Shown here: positions 56,261 through 64,000 of the stretch, one piece after another | Numbering within the stretch: the stretch's first letter is position 1 | Layout of the letters: each line of letters opens with the position of its first letter | DNA from: Bradyrhizobium iriomotense | GTDB lineage: Bacteria; Pseudomonadota; Alphaproteobacteria; Rhizobiales; Xanthobacteraceae | Length of the DNA stretch: 64,000 bases | Assembly (NCBI RefSeq): GCF_030160715.1 | Contig: NZ_BSOW01000005.1 | Span: 287,394-351,393 of the forward strand | Direction of reading: 5' to 3' | The notes under the pieces: model-generated | Told to the model about the DNA's origin: nothing | The model's input: only the letters and a program-made list of their open reading frames with translations | Databases searched by the model: none | Made by a program: the position numbers and the translations under genes

Positions 56261-57355
56261 TCAGTGACGCGCGATAACGTGATTGCTGGGCGACTCCCAC
56301 CGCGCCACGACCTCCTCACCTACCGCGTACCGGAGTCCGGCCTGCTGCGACTGGTTCTGCTCGAACACGATGATCTGCCCGCCGCTCGGCGTCTTGAGAT
56401 AGTAGTGACTGACGAATCCGCGATAGATGGCCTGATCGACAAGCGCCGTCACGCTGTTGGCGCGTTGCGACGCTGGGCTCTGTCCAACCCGCTCGACCAC
56501 GATCGCTTCAGGCCTGATCGAGACCATCACGTCGCTTGCCGACTGTGGAACCTCGTCGACCTGAAGGCTCAATTCGGGCGATACGCGAATGACCGCTCCG
56601 TTGCCGTTGCGCTGCTCGACAGGCCCCTGAAACAGATTCGACGCGCCGATGAACTGCGCGACGAATTTCGAGGACGGACGCTGGTAGATTTCCGTCGCCG
56701 AGCCGACCTGCTCGAGCTTGCCGTCACGCATCACTACGATCTTGTCGGCCATTGTCAGGGCTTCGTCCTGGTCGTGGGTCACCATGACTGTCGTCAGACC
56801 GAGCCTGCGCTGAAGCGCGCGCAGCTCCACCTGCATGCTCTCGCGAAGCCCCTTGTCGAGCGCCCCTAGCGGCTCGTCGAGCAGCAGCATCGCCGGCTCG
56901 ATGACCAGAGCCCGCCCCAGCGCGACGCGCTGCTGCTGGCCGCCGGAGAGCTGCGCCGGATAGCGCTTGCCGAAGCTCGAGAGCTGGACGAGGCTGAGTG
57001 CCTCGCCCACCTTTTTTGCGGCATCGGCCTTGGATATCCCGCGCATCTCGAGGCCGAAAGCGATGTTCTCCTCGACTGTCAGGTGAGGAAACAGCGCGTA
57101 GTTCTGGAACAGCATCCCGACATTGCGGCGATGCACGGGAACGTCGGTCATCCTCTTGTCGTTCACGAAGACGTCGCCGGATGTTGGCCGGATCAGCCCC
57201 GCGATCATGCGCAGGCAAGTGGTCTTGCCACATCCGCTCGGACCAAGCAGCGCGACCATGTGGCCGGGCTCGATCGTGAGCGAGACGTCGTCGACCGCGA
57301 CGGTGTGGTTATATTCCTTGCTGAGGCGGTCAAGCCTGACTTCGGAAGACCTCAT
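56261..57355 (-). CDS. ABC transporter ATP-binding protein (PotA-like)
   Basis: 364 residues from ATG 57355 with GGACGGG upstream; a longer in-frame extension reads through the neighbouring gene and is rejected. Walker A GPSGCGKT (38-45), Q-loop NYALFPH, signature LSGGQQQR, Walker B MLLLDEP and the switch His in VTHDQDEAL are all present. A TOBE-type C-terminal domain (about 280-364) marks it as the spermidine/putrescine-type importer class. It follows the binding protein gene by 11 bases. Confidence 0.92.
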   Translation of the reverse strand: MRSSEVRLDRLSKEYNHTVAVDDVSLTIEPGHMVALLGPSGCGKTTCLRMIAGLIRPTSGDVFVNDKRMTDVPVHRRNVGMLFQNYALFPHLTVEENIAFGLEMRGISKADAAKKVGEALSLVQLSSFGKRYPAQLSGGQQQRVALGRALVIEPAMLLLDEPLGALDKGLRESMQVELRALQRRLGLTTVMVTHDQDEALTMADKIVVMRDGKLEQVGSATEIYQRPSSKFVAQFIGASNLFQGPVEQRNGNGAVIRVSPELSLQVDEVPQSASDVMVSIRPEAIVVERVGQSPASQRANSVTALVDQAIYRGFVSHYYLKTPSGGQIIVFEQNQSQQAGLRYAVGEEVVARWESPSNHVIARH

Positions 57356-57366
57356 GGCATCCCGTC

Positions 57367-58431
57367 CTAGCTCGTGAACACCTGATTGTAGCGCTCCAGC
57401 CACGGACCGCGGCGCGGAACGATGAAGTTCCAGTCCGGCGTGAACAGTCCGAGATCGGTCGCCTTGGTGTCGGGATAAGCCAGGAACTTGGCCGTCTCCG
57501 GCTTGAAGTCGATGCCGCCCACGGAAGGTGCGCTGAGGGTCTGCTCGGACAGCATCTTGGCGACCGAGGGCTCCAGAATGCGGTTGATCAGGGCACACGC
57601 GAGCTCTGGCTCAGGCGCATTCTTGACCAGAGTCATGCTGTTAATGCCAGTAAACGCGCCCTCCTTGGGGAAAGTCATGTCGATCGGCATGCCCTTCGCC
57701 GTATGCGGATAGATCGCCTTCGAGTATTCGATGCCGCCGATCGTCGCTTGCCCCTGGGCCACCTGGAGCACCTGCGCCTCGCTGTCGTATATCGTCAGGA
57801 CATTGGGCTTGAGAGCAGCGAGCTTGTCCCAGCCGCTATCGACCAGATACTGCGCCTCCTTCAGGGGCTTGCCTGTCGTGAGTGCGGTCGCCACGATCAG
57901 CATCAGCACGCTCTGGGTGTTCTTGGGCGTATTCAGCAAAATCTGCTTGCGATACTTCGCGTCGAAGATCTGCTCATAGCTCTCGAGTGGCTTCGTCACC
58001 TGCGGATTGATGAACATGGCCGCACTGGAGATCGAAAAGCCGACGCCGTAGCCGTCCTCGAACAGATAGCGCTTATAGACTTTCTCGAGATTGGGAATTT
58101 TCCCGGCGTCGAGCTTGTCGATCAGCCCTTCCTGCTTCGCCTGGGGGATGCCGACGTCATCCATCATCATCATGCTGAAGCGCGGTGTGTCGCGCGTCGC
58201 GCGGAGAGCAGCGATGTTGGAGAGGGTCGCGCCTTCGATCGTGAAGACGCGGCACTTGTACTCGGCCTCGAACTTGGGAATGACCTCCTTCTGGATCAGC
58301 TTGCCCAGCGCGGAGTTGTAGACGCCAACGTGCAGTTGCTTGGCGTCCTGCGCCCACGACCGGCTGATGATCGTCGGGAACGCAACCGCGGATGCGCCGG
58401 CCTTAATGAGAGTCCTACGTGTCAGCTTCAT
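57367..58431 (-). CDS. ABC transporter substrate-binding protein, Tat-exported
   Basis: 354 residues from ATG 58431, with GGAG nine bases upstream. The signal peptide has a twin-arginine motif (LTRRTLIKAG) and probably ends near SWAQ at about 28. The mature part matches PotD-like type 2 periplasmic proteins that bind polyamines or related small cationic or amide compounds. The ligand cannot be read from the sequence. It lies between the permease and ATPase genes of the same operon. Confidence 0.88.
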   Translation of the reverse strand: MKLTRRTLIKAGASAVAFPTIISRSWAQDAKQLHVGVYNSALGKLIQKEVIPKFEAEYKCRVFTIEGATLSNIAALRATRDTPRFSMMMMDDVGIPQAKQEGLIDKLDAGKIPNLEKVYKRYLFEDGYGVGFSISSAAMFINPQVTKPLESYEQIFDAKYRKQILLNTPKNTQSVLMLIVATALTTGKPLKEAQYLVDSGWDKLAALKPNVLTIYDSEAQVLQVAQGQATIGGIEYSKAIYPHTAKGMPIDMTFPKEGAFTGINSMTLVKNAPEPELACALINRILEPSVAKMLSEQTLSAPSVGGIDFKPETAKFLAYPDTKATDLGLFTPDWNFIVPRRGPWLERYNQVFTS

Positions 58432-58459
58432 GAGTCCAATCTCCATCTACCAATGCAAA

Positions 58460-59263
58460 TCAGGCAGCCAGCGCGCGGCGAAGGCCGACCAGTTTCTCCA
58501 GCAGCAGAACGCCGACCATCGCCATCAGGATGATGATCGTCGACATCGCCGGCACGGAAGGGTCAAAGACGTTGACCAGTTGCCGCATCAGCACGAGCGG
58601 CACAGGCGAGTATTCCGAATTCGCCAGCCACATCGTGACCGGATAATTGTCGAAGGACACCATGAAGGCGAACAGCCCGCCGGCGGCGACGCCTGAGGCG
58701 ATCTGCGGCAGCGTCACGCGCCAGAAGGTTGTCAGCCGGTTTGCGCCGAGGGTTCGCGCGGCATCCTCCAGGTTTTCATCCACGAGCTGAAGGCTGGTGA
58801 CGACGGTGCGGATGACGTAGGGCGACGTTACGACCACGTGCCCGATCAGGAGATTGAGCCGCGCATCCTGCGAGCCGAGCTTGGTCAGGACCTGAAGCAG
58901 CGCCAGGCCCGTGACCAGCGCCGGGAAAATCAGCGGCGACAGCAGAAATCCCTTGATCGCCGCCAGGCCGAAGAACTTGCCGCGCACCAGCGCAAAAGCC
59001 GCCGGCACGCCGAGCAGGAGCGATCCCGCCGTCGTGCCGAGCGCAAGCAGGATGCTCAGCCTCATCGCCTCAAGGAAGTCGCGGTCCTGGAGAACCTTGG
59101 CATACCATTTCAGCGTGAAGCCCTGCGGCGGGAACGTCACGAAATAGGAATCGGAGACCGACGCCGCCATGACGAGGAGCAGTGGCGCCAGGATGAACAG
59201 CATCATGCCGGCGGTGACGGTGTAGAGAATGTAGGCGCCGAAGCCGGAAAACCGCTCGTCCAT
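58460..59263 (-). CDS. ABC transporter permease (PotC-like)
   Basis: 267 residues from ATG 59263, with AGGAGG seven bases upstream and a 3-base overlap with the preceding permease gene. About six hydrophobic segments; the EAA-loop is ENLEDAARTLGANRLTTFWR. Long in-frame extensions upstream are artefacts of the overlapping gene. It forms the inner-membrane channel with the partner permease. Confidence 0.9.
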   Translation of the reverse strand: MDERFSGFGAYILYTVTAGMMLFILAPLLLVMAASVSDSYFVTFPPQGFTLKWYAKVLQDRDFLEAMRLSILLALGTTAGSLLLGVPAAFALVRGKFFGLAAIKGFLLSPLIFPALVTGLALLQVLTKLGSQDARLNLLIGHVVVTSPYVIRTVVTSLQLVDENLEDAARTLGANRLTTFWRVTLPQIASGVAAGGLFAFMVSFDNYPVTMWLANSEYSPVPLVLMRQLVNVFDPSVPAMSTIIILMAMVGVLLLEKLVGLRRALAA

Positions 59264-60195
59264 CACTCGGGCCTCCTGAGACGCCGGCCTTCCAGAAGCC
59301 ACATCGAGACGCCGTTCACCGCGAGGACCAGGCCGACGAGGACGACGGCGATCGCCGCGCCGAACGGCCAGTCGTAGACGACGAAGATCTGCTGCTCGAT
59401 CAGATTGCCGAGCATCACCGCTGAGGCGCCGCCCAGGATCGCGGGGATGACGAAGGAACCGGCGGTGAGCGAGAAGACTAGGGTAAAGCCCGCGACGAAG
59501 CCGGGCATGCTCAGCGGCAACGTCACCCGGAGAAATACCTTCCACCACGGCGCGCCCAGCATCCGAGCTGCGTCTTCGAGGTTCGGATCGATCTTGCCGA
59601 GCGCCGAGGCCAGCGGCAGAACCATCATCGGGAAGAAGACGTGCAGAGACCCGATGACGACGGCCGCCTCGGTGTAGAGGACCGATATCGGGGCATCGAC
59701 GATATGCAGCGTCATCAGGATCCAGTTCAGCATGCCCTTCGGTCCGTTCTGGAGCACGAGCTGCCAGCCGTATCCGCGAACGACGACGCTGACGATCAGG
59801 GGAGCAATGACGATCAGGGTGATGATGCGCGTGATCATCGGACGGCTCTTGACCATCACCAGCGCGACCGGATAGGCGAGCACCGTCGCCAGCGCCGAGG
59901 TGACAATGCTGATCCGCAGCGTCGTCCAGAGCACGCGCGCATAAAGCTCGACATTGACCAGACGGGCGTAGTGCGCCAGCGTGAACGGACGGCCGATGAT
60001 GCCACGGCTGTCCTGGGTCTGGATGCTCGAGAGCAGCAGCCCCAGCGCCGGATAGAAGAAGAAATACGTCAGGAATGCCAGCATGGGAACGGCGAGAAGC
60101 CCGACCGGCAGAGCCAGGCGCCACCGCGATGCCCGCCGGACTACCGGTGGAGCTTGAACACCTAAGACCGCCACCGCATCATCGCTGGTGGTCAT
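59263..60195 (-). CDS. ABC transporter permease (PotB-like)
   Basis: 310 residues from ATG 60195. About six membrane segments beginning at 30-50 (LPVGLLAVPMLAFLTYFFFY); the EAA-loop is PNLEDAARMLGAPWWKVFLR. Coupled to the next permease by an ATGA overlap. A 222-base gap to the aminotransferase gene upstream may contain a separate promoter. Confidence 0.9.
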   Translation of the reverse strand: MTTSDDAVAVLGVQAPPVVRRASRWRLALPVGLLAVPMLAFLTYFFFYPALGLLLSSIQTQDSRGIIGRPFTLAHYARLVNVELYARVLWTTLRISIVTSALATVLAYPVALVMVKSRPMITRIITLIVIAPLIVSVVVRGYGWQLVLQNGPKGMLNWILMTLHIVDAPISVLYTEAAVVIGSLHVFFPMMVLPLASALGKIDPNLEDAARMLGAPWWKVFLRVTLPLSMPGFVAGFTLVFSLTAGSFVIPAILGGASAVMLGNLIEQQIFVVYDWPFGAAIAVVLVGLVLAVNGVSMWLLEGRRLRRPE

Positions 60196-60383
60196 CGCTG
60201 GCCGTCCTCGACTGCGCGATACCAAGGCAACACCCCTCTTTGCACAAAGCTTATGCGTCGGCACCCTGCAGGACCAAGAACATCTTCGTTTAGGGGCATT
60301 AGGAAGGATTATGACAATTGGTTCGGCATGCTGCTCCGATCTTGGTCGGCAAATGCCGCTGGCTGCATCTTTCGTTCTCCGCC

Positions 60384-60398
60384 GGGGGCGAAGCCCCC
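60384..60398. other. Strong GC hairpin between aminotransferase and permease genes
   Basis: GGGGGC-GAA-GCCCCC forms a 6-bp all-GC stem with a 3-base loop, 19 bases past the aminotransferase stop on the minus strand. There is no T-tract, so it may be a transcript-stabilising or attenuating element and not a classical terminator. Confidence 0.4.
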
Positions 60399-60417
60399 CT
60401 GACATATCGACGCCCGG

Positions 60418-61620
60418 TCAGCGCAGGCTTTCACAAAAGCTCGCGATACGCCGGCAGCCTTCCTTCAGCGATTCGGTATCGGTCGCGTAGGAAATGCGGA
60501 AATACGGGCTCATGCCGTAAGCGCCCCCGGGCACGGCCGCGACATGCTGCTCTTCCAGCAGCGCCGAAATGAAGTCGGCATCGGTTTCAAGCCGTCGTCC
60601 GCCCTTCGTGGTTTTGCCGATGCAGCCGGCGATGTTCGGAAACACGTAGAAGGCCCCCTGGGGCTTGTGGCAGGTGATGCCCGGAATCTGATTGAGGAGC
60701 TTGACCACCAGATCGCGCCGATCGCGATAGATGTCAGCGCGCTCCTTCAGGTAGTCCTGCGGTCCATCCAGGACCGCGACGGCCGCGGCCTGGCTCACCG
60801 TGCAGATGCCACCGGTCGCCTGACCGTGGACATTGTTCATCGCCGCAATCAGGCCCTTGGGACCGCCGCAATAGCCAACCCGCCACCCGGTCATGGCGTA
60901 GGCCTTGGACGCGCCGTTCACGGTCACGACGCGGTCCTTCAGCTTCGGCTCGACCTCCGCGATGGTGCAGAACTCGAAGCCGTCATAGGTGAGATGCTCA
61001 TAGATGTCGTCGGTGAGAATCCAGACGTCGGGATACCTCAGCATGACGTCGGCGATCGCGCGCATCTCCTCCCGCGTACAGGCAGCGCCGGTCGGATTGT
61101 TGGGAAAATTCAGGATCAACCACTTCGTCCTGGGCGTGATCGCCGCCTCCAGGTCCGCCGGGCGGAGCTTGAACTGGTTGTTCTCCGGGCACGGGACTGC
61201 AACGGGTGTCGCTTCGGCCAGTTGCACGATGTCCGCATAGGTGATCCAGCCCGGCGCCGGAATGACGACCTCGTCGCCGGGATTGCAGGTGGCGAACAGC
61301 GCGTTGAAGATGATCTGCTTGCCGCCATTGGCGATCAGGATCTCGTCGAGGGCGTAGTCGAGATTGTTCTCGCGCTTGAATTTGCGCTGGACCGCGGTCC
61401 GCAGCGCGACGGTCCCCGGCTGCGCCGGATATTTGGTATCGCCGGCCAGGGCAGCCCGATATGCGGCCTCGATCGCATGCCGCGGCGTCGGAAAATCGGG
61501 CTCGCCGGACGACAGGCCCACGATCCTGACGCCCGCGTCGCGGAGCTCGCGCGCCTTGTCCGTCATCGCCGCCGAGGCCGACACCTTCACGGTCTTGAGG
61601 CGGTTTGCGATTTCAGGCAT
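60418..61620 (-). CDS. Pyridoxal-phosphate aminotransferase (class I, AspAT-like)
   Basis: 400 residues from ATG 61620, overlapping the SDR stop by 8 bases. The fold-type I signatures are present: GLSSGEPDFPTP near residue 40, NPTGAACTREE, the PLP lysine in NGASKAYAMTGWRVGY and the substrate Arg near the C terminus (YFRISYA). Close relatives transaminate aspartate, prephenate or aromatic amino acids. In this operon it may handle an amino acid released by the oxoprolinase or carboxylase pathway. Confidence 0.9.
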   Translation of the reverse strand: MPEIANRLKTVKVSASAAMTDKARELRDAGVRIVGLSSGEPDFPTPRHAIEAAYRAALAGDTKYPAQPGTVALRTAVQRKFKRENNLDYALDEILIANGGKQIIFNALFATCNPGDEVVIPAPGWITYADIVQLAEATPVAVPCPENNQFKLRPADLEAAITPRTKWLILNFPNNPTGAACTREEMRAIADVMLRYPDVWILTDDIYEHLTYDGFEFCTIAEVEPKLKDRVVTVNGASKAYAMTGWRVGYCGGPKGLIAAMNNVHGQATGGICTVSQAAAVAVLDGPQDYLKERADIYRDRRDLVVKLLNQIPGITCHKPQGAFYVFPNIAGCIGKTTKGGRRLETDADFISALLEEQHVAAVPGGAYGMSPYFRISYATDTESLKEGCRRIASFCESLR

Positions 61621-62416
61621 TGTCAGCTCCACTTCTCATGTCTTTCAAACGTGCGACCTCGGATCGGCTCGCAAATCGCAGTTCACCGACGACCTGGAAC
61701 GTGGGGACGACCTCGATCGTCGCGACGTTCATCCGCGCCGGCGATCCGACCGCGAACGCAATGGCATCCGCGATGTCCCCGGACTGGAGCGTCTCGAAGC
61801 CTCCGACGAAGCGGGTATCCGGATTGTCGGCGGCGTTCTGGTTCTGGAAGATGTTCGTCGCCACGCGCCCGGGCGAGACTTCGGTGACGCGAACGCAGGT
61901 GCCGTAGAGATCGACCCGCAATTGCTGCGACAGCGAATGAACGCCGGCCTTCGTCGCGTGATAGGCCACGGATGAATTGAATGTCGTGGCGTTCTCGCCG
62001 AAGGCATAATGGCCGGCGATCGACGAAACATTGACCACGTGGCCGCGGTTGCGCCGCGCCATGCCCGGCACAATCAGCCGCGTCAGGTGCAGGACCGCCT
62101 GCAGATTGACGTCGACCAGCGTGTCGACATCGTCAGGCGCTGTATCCAGGATATTGCCGCGCCGCGACTGGCCGGCATTGTTGACGAGAACATCGAATTC
62201 GGCCGAGCTCGCAAGGCGCTTCAAGGCGTCGAGATCGTTCACATCAACCGCACAGGCGTGACATCCTGTCTCGGCAGACAGGCTGGCCAGCCGGCGAACG
62301 TCGCGCGCGAGCGCATGAACCTCGAGCCCCTCGGCGCGGAGGCGCCGAACCGTCGCAGCCCCAATACCTGAGGACGCGCCCGTCACCAACGCCGTTCGGT
62401 AGTCCGAAAATCCCAT
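61613..62416 (-). CDS. SDR-family oxidoreductase (paralogue)
   Basis: 267 residues from ATG 62416. Motifs TGASSGIG, NNAG, NVSSIAG and YHATK match the SDR at 48995, and the first 30 residues are nearly identical, but this copy has an insert after HYAFG. It heads the minus-strand operon, as its paralogue heads the plus-strand one. Confidence 0.88.
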   Translation of the reverse strand: MGFSDYRTALVTGASSGIGAATVRRLRAEGLEVHALARDVRRLASLSAETGCHACAVDVNDLDALKRLASSAEFDVLVNNAGQSRRGNILDTAPDDVDTLVDVNLQAVLHLTRLIVPGMARRNRGHVVNVSSIAGHYAFGENATTFNSSVAYHATKAGVHSLSQQLRVDLYGTCVRVTEVSPGRVATNIFQNQNAADNPDTRFVGGFETLQSGDIADAIAFAVGSPARMNVATIEVVPTFQVVGELRFASRSEVARLKDMRSGADNA

Positions 62417-62654
62417 CCGCAAGGCTCTCTTGCCGTCAGCCAGCGCGGCGGAAAGTTACGTGCGGAGATTGGCGCCCGCATACAGCGGATTTGTTCTGCC
62501 CACATAAGGACATCCAATATCCCCGGCCGAAAGTCGTCGGGCGCGAGCCATAAGCACACCCGATGCAGGCAGAGTGAATTTCTCTTACTCGTCGTCGCGC
62601 GTATCCCCTTACATTTTGCGATGCGCTTCGTTCACCCATGGGAGACGGACTAGG

Positions 62655-63347
62655 ATGTTGGAAGTCGGCAATCGGATCGTCATGGTCTCCGGGGCTTCGC
62701 GCGGCATCGGACGCGCCGTCGTCGACCGGCTGCTGGCGTCGGGCTTCCGCGTGTCGGCGGGGCTTCGCGACCCGAGCCGCCTCGCCGAGAGCGAGAGGCT
62801 CATGACACACCGCTATGATGCCGAAGACGCCAAGAGCCCGATCTCCTGGGTCAACGCAACGGTCGCGCGGTGGGGCGGCGTCGATGCCATCGTCAACGCT
62901 GCCGGCATCAATCCGAAGGTCCGTGTCTCCGACGAGGGCGAGAACGAGCTGGATGAAATGTGGCGTGTGAACGTCAAGGGTCCCTTGCGCCTCGTCAGAG
63001 CCAGCCTCCCCCATCTGGCCGTCTGCGGTCATGGCCGGGTCATCAATCTGGGATCCCTCGCTGGCAAGCGCGTGGGAACCAACGTTGGCTACGCGATGAC
63101 CAAGTTCGCCGTGGTCGCACTCACCCACGGCATTCGCCGGGAAGGACGCGCGGCCGGCATCCGGGCGACGGTGATCTGCCCGGGCTACGTTGCCACCGAC
63201 ATGACGCTGAACGACGACGAGATCCCACGCCACGAGATGAGCCAGCCGGGCGATATTGCCCGTCTGGTGGAGACCGCGCTCATGCTGCCGAACAATGCCT
63301 CGGTTTCAGAAATGCTCGTGCACTGCCAGTTCGAGCCGATGCTCTGA
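62655..63347 (+). CDS. SDR-family oxidoreductase
   Basis: 230 residues from ATG 62655, with GGAG about ten bases upstream. Cofactor motif SGASRGIG, NAAG, the catalytic Ser in NLGSLAGKR and YAMTK as YxxxK. It is not a close paralogue of the other two SDRs. It is divergent from the minus-strand operon across a 238-base gap that should contain both promoters. Confidence 0.87.
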   Translation: MLEVGNRIVMVSGASRGIGRAVVDRLLASGFRVSAGLRDPSRLAESERLMTHRYDAEDAKSPISWVNATVARWGGVDAIVNAAGINPKVRVSDEGENELDEMWRVNVKGPLRLVRASLPHLAVCGHGRVINLGSLAGKRVGTNVGYAMTKFAVVALTHGIRREGRAAGIRATVICPGYVATDMTLNDDEIPRHEMSQPGDIARLVETALMLPNNASVSEMLVHCQFEPML

Positions 63348-63567
63348 GTTCCGAGCGCCGACGATCGCAAGTCGTGACAAAGACTGAACCGATCGGTGGT
63401 GGCAACGCTCGGTCGACTGCCTCTGCGTTGCTCCGCAACCGTCAACCCGAGGGCGCCGCCGTAGCGCCAAGGTGTCGCTAGAGTGCCGAACTAAAGGAGA
63501 ATCTTGCGCTGCGGACGCAGGCCCAGATTCGCTCTGCTCCTAGAGCGGGATGGGGTTAAGTTGAATC

Positions 63568-63586
63568 GATTTGGGATTCCCAAATC
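63568..63586. repeat. Palindrome in the IS630 leader
   Basis: GATTTGGGATTCCCAAATC has 9-bp arms around a central base. Within the leader of the element it may bind transposase or be part of the end. Confidence 0.55.
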
Positions 63587-63604
63587 AGCCCGTTTCTGAT
63601 TCAC

Positions 63605-63631
63605 CATGCTGGCTGGAAGGAGGCCAGCATG
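63605..63631 (+). promoter_or_regulatory. Hairpin holding the transposase ribosome-binding site in its loop
   Basis: CATGCTGGC (63605-63613) pairs with GCCAGCATG (63623-63631); the loop TGGAAGGAG contains the purine-rich ribosome-binding site of the transposase gene starting at 63633. Such a stem could limit translation. Confidence 0.5.
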
Positions 63632-63632
63632 G

Positions 63633-64000
63633 ATGGGCAAGCCTTACTCTCTGGATCTTCGCAAGCGTGTCGTGGCTGCGATCGAGGGCGGGATGTCCCG
63701 CAATCAGGCGGCCAAGCAGTTTGGAGTAGCGATCAGCACGGCCATCGGTTGGATGCAGCGGGTCGAAGAGACCGGCAGCGTTGAGCCTGGCCAAATGGGC
63801 GGTCACAAGCCGAAGGCGGTTTCGGGAGACCACGCCGTCTGGCTGTCGCAGCGGATCAAGGACGGCGATTTCACCATACGTGGTCTCGTTGCTGAGCTTG
63901 CCGGTCGCGGCCTGAAGGTCGACTACCACTCGGTGTGGGACTTCGTGCATGCCGAGAAGCTCAGCTTCAAAAAAAAGCGTGGCGGCTGGCGAACGCGATC
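63633..64000 (+). CDS. IS630-family transposase, N-terminal part, 3' end beyond window
   Basis: From ATG 63633 the protein begins MGKPYSLDLRKRVVAAIEGG and continues with a helix-turn-helix (NQAAKQFGVAISTAIGWMQR) and a second DNA-binding unit, as in IS630/Tc1-like transposases. A run of eight A residues at 63969-63976 follows. In the zero frame the protein then reads KRGGWRTR, whereas one frame over it reads KSVAAGERD, which matches the family, so the full transposase needs a shift in frame at this A-run. Confidence 0.8.
   Translation, partial: MGKPYSLDLRKRVVAAIEGGMSRNQAAKQFGVAISTAIGWMQRVEETGSVEPGQMGGHKPKAVSGDHAVWLSQRIKDGDFTIRGLVAELAGRGLKVDYHSVWDFVHAEKLSFKKKRGGWRTR

Larger units (their letters stand above)
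63541..64000 (+). mobile_element. IS630-family insertion sequence, left part
   Basis: The transposase gene at 63633 and its leader define the element. The left end is probably at the TA at 63541-63542 (IS630 elements target TA), followed by GAGCGGGATGGGG as a possible terminal repeat; the right end lies beyond the window, so this boundary is a proposal. Confidence 0.6.

Noticed and set aside
59264..60124. Long N-terminal extension of the second permease
   Set aside because: The extension overlaps the first permease out of frame and is Arg/Pro-rich; ATG 59263 has AGGAGG upstream.
1..64000. CRISPR array
   Set aside because: No regularly spaced direct repeats of 24-40 bases and no cas-type gene were seen.

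Overview
The window reads as chromosomal DNA of an alphaproteobacterium, most likely Bradyrhizobium or a close relative. The flanks are GC-rich, there are many paralogous regulators and transporters, and the giant trifunctional kinase/ATPase/histidine kinases, the soluble GAF histidine kinase and the IS630-type transposase are all of types I associate with that group. Genus is inferred from protein family resemblance only.

Region 1 (1-16.2 kb) is signalling. Two tandem giant proteins (the first cut by the window edge) each carry a Ser/Thr-kinase-like domain and an AAA ATPase with a long helical region; the complete copy also has GAF, PAS and histidine kinase modules. Divergent from them is a 945-residue winged-helix/NB-ARC-type regulator with three CGTTAA repeats in exact 10-bp steps at its start. 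A soluble GAF histidine kinase, its response regulator and an orphan TRAP binding protein follow.

Region 2 (16.2-22.6 kb) has a SARP/BTAD-type regulator divergent from two alpha/beta hydrolases, a flavin disulfide reductase and a DUF417 membrane protein. The last two resemble the RclA/RclC pair. The region ends in a truncated HAD dehalogenase, a likely scar at the island edge.

Region 3 (about 22.6-45.2 kb) is the outstanding feature: an accessory island packed with TIR-type domains in many architectures. It has a TIR with a helical tail, a TIR-like/TIR/SLOG fusion, a frameshifted TIR, a divergent TIR beside a TPR protein, two TIR-transmembrane-propeller proteins, a TIR with a different helical tail, and a DUF4062 protein. 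Among them are a small four-helix membrane protein, a patatin phospholipase with a membrane block, a helicase remnant and a KAP P-loop NTPase. I see no CD-NTase, SIR2, Cas, restriction or methylase gene, so it is not a standard CBASS, Thoeris, CRISPR or R-M locus. Nucleotide-signalling immunity built on TIR NADases is the best inference.

Region 4 (46-63.4 kb) is a catabolic cluster. A LysR regulator with a RraA-type aldolase and an NHL-repeat lyase-like protein diverges from an operon of SDR, accB, accC, pxpB, pxpC and a degenerate carrier protein. That operon converges on a second one (SDR, aminotransferase, spermidine/putrescine-type ABC transporter, pxpB, pxpC, pxpA). The first operon has all the parts of a split urea-carboxylase-type enzyme, the second a complete 5-oxoprolinase, suggesting import and breakdown of a cyclic amide, lactam or amine-type compound. 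The window ends inside an IS630-family element.
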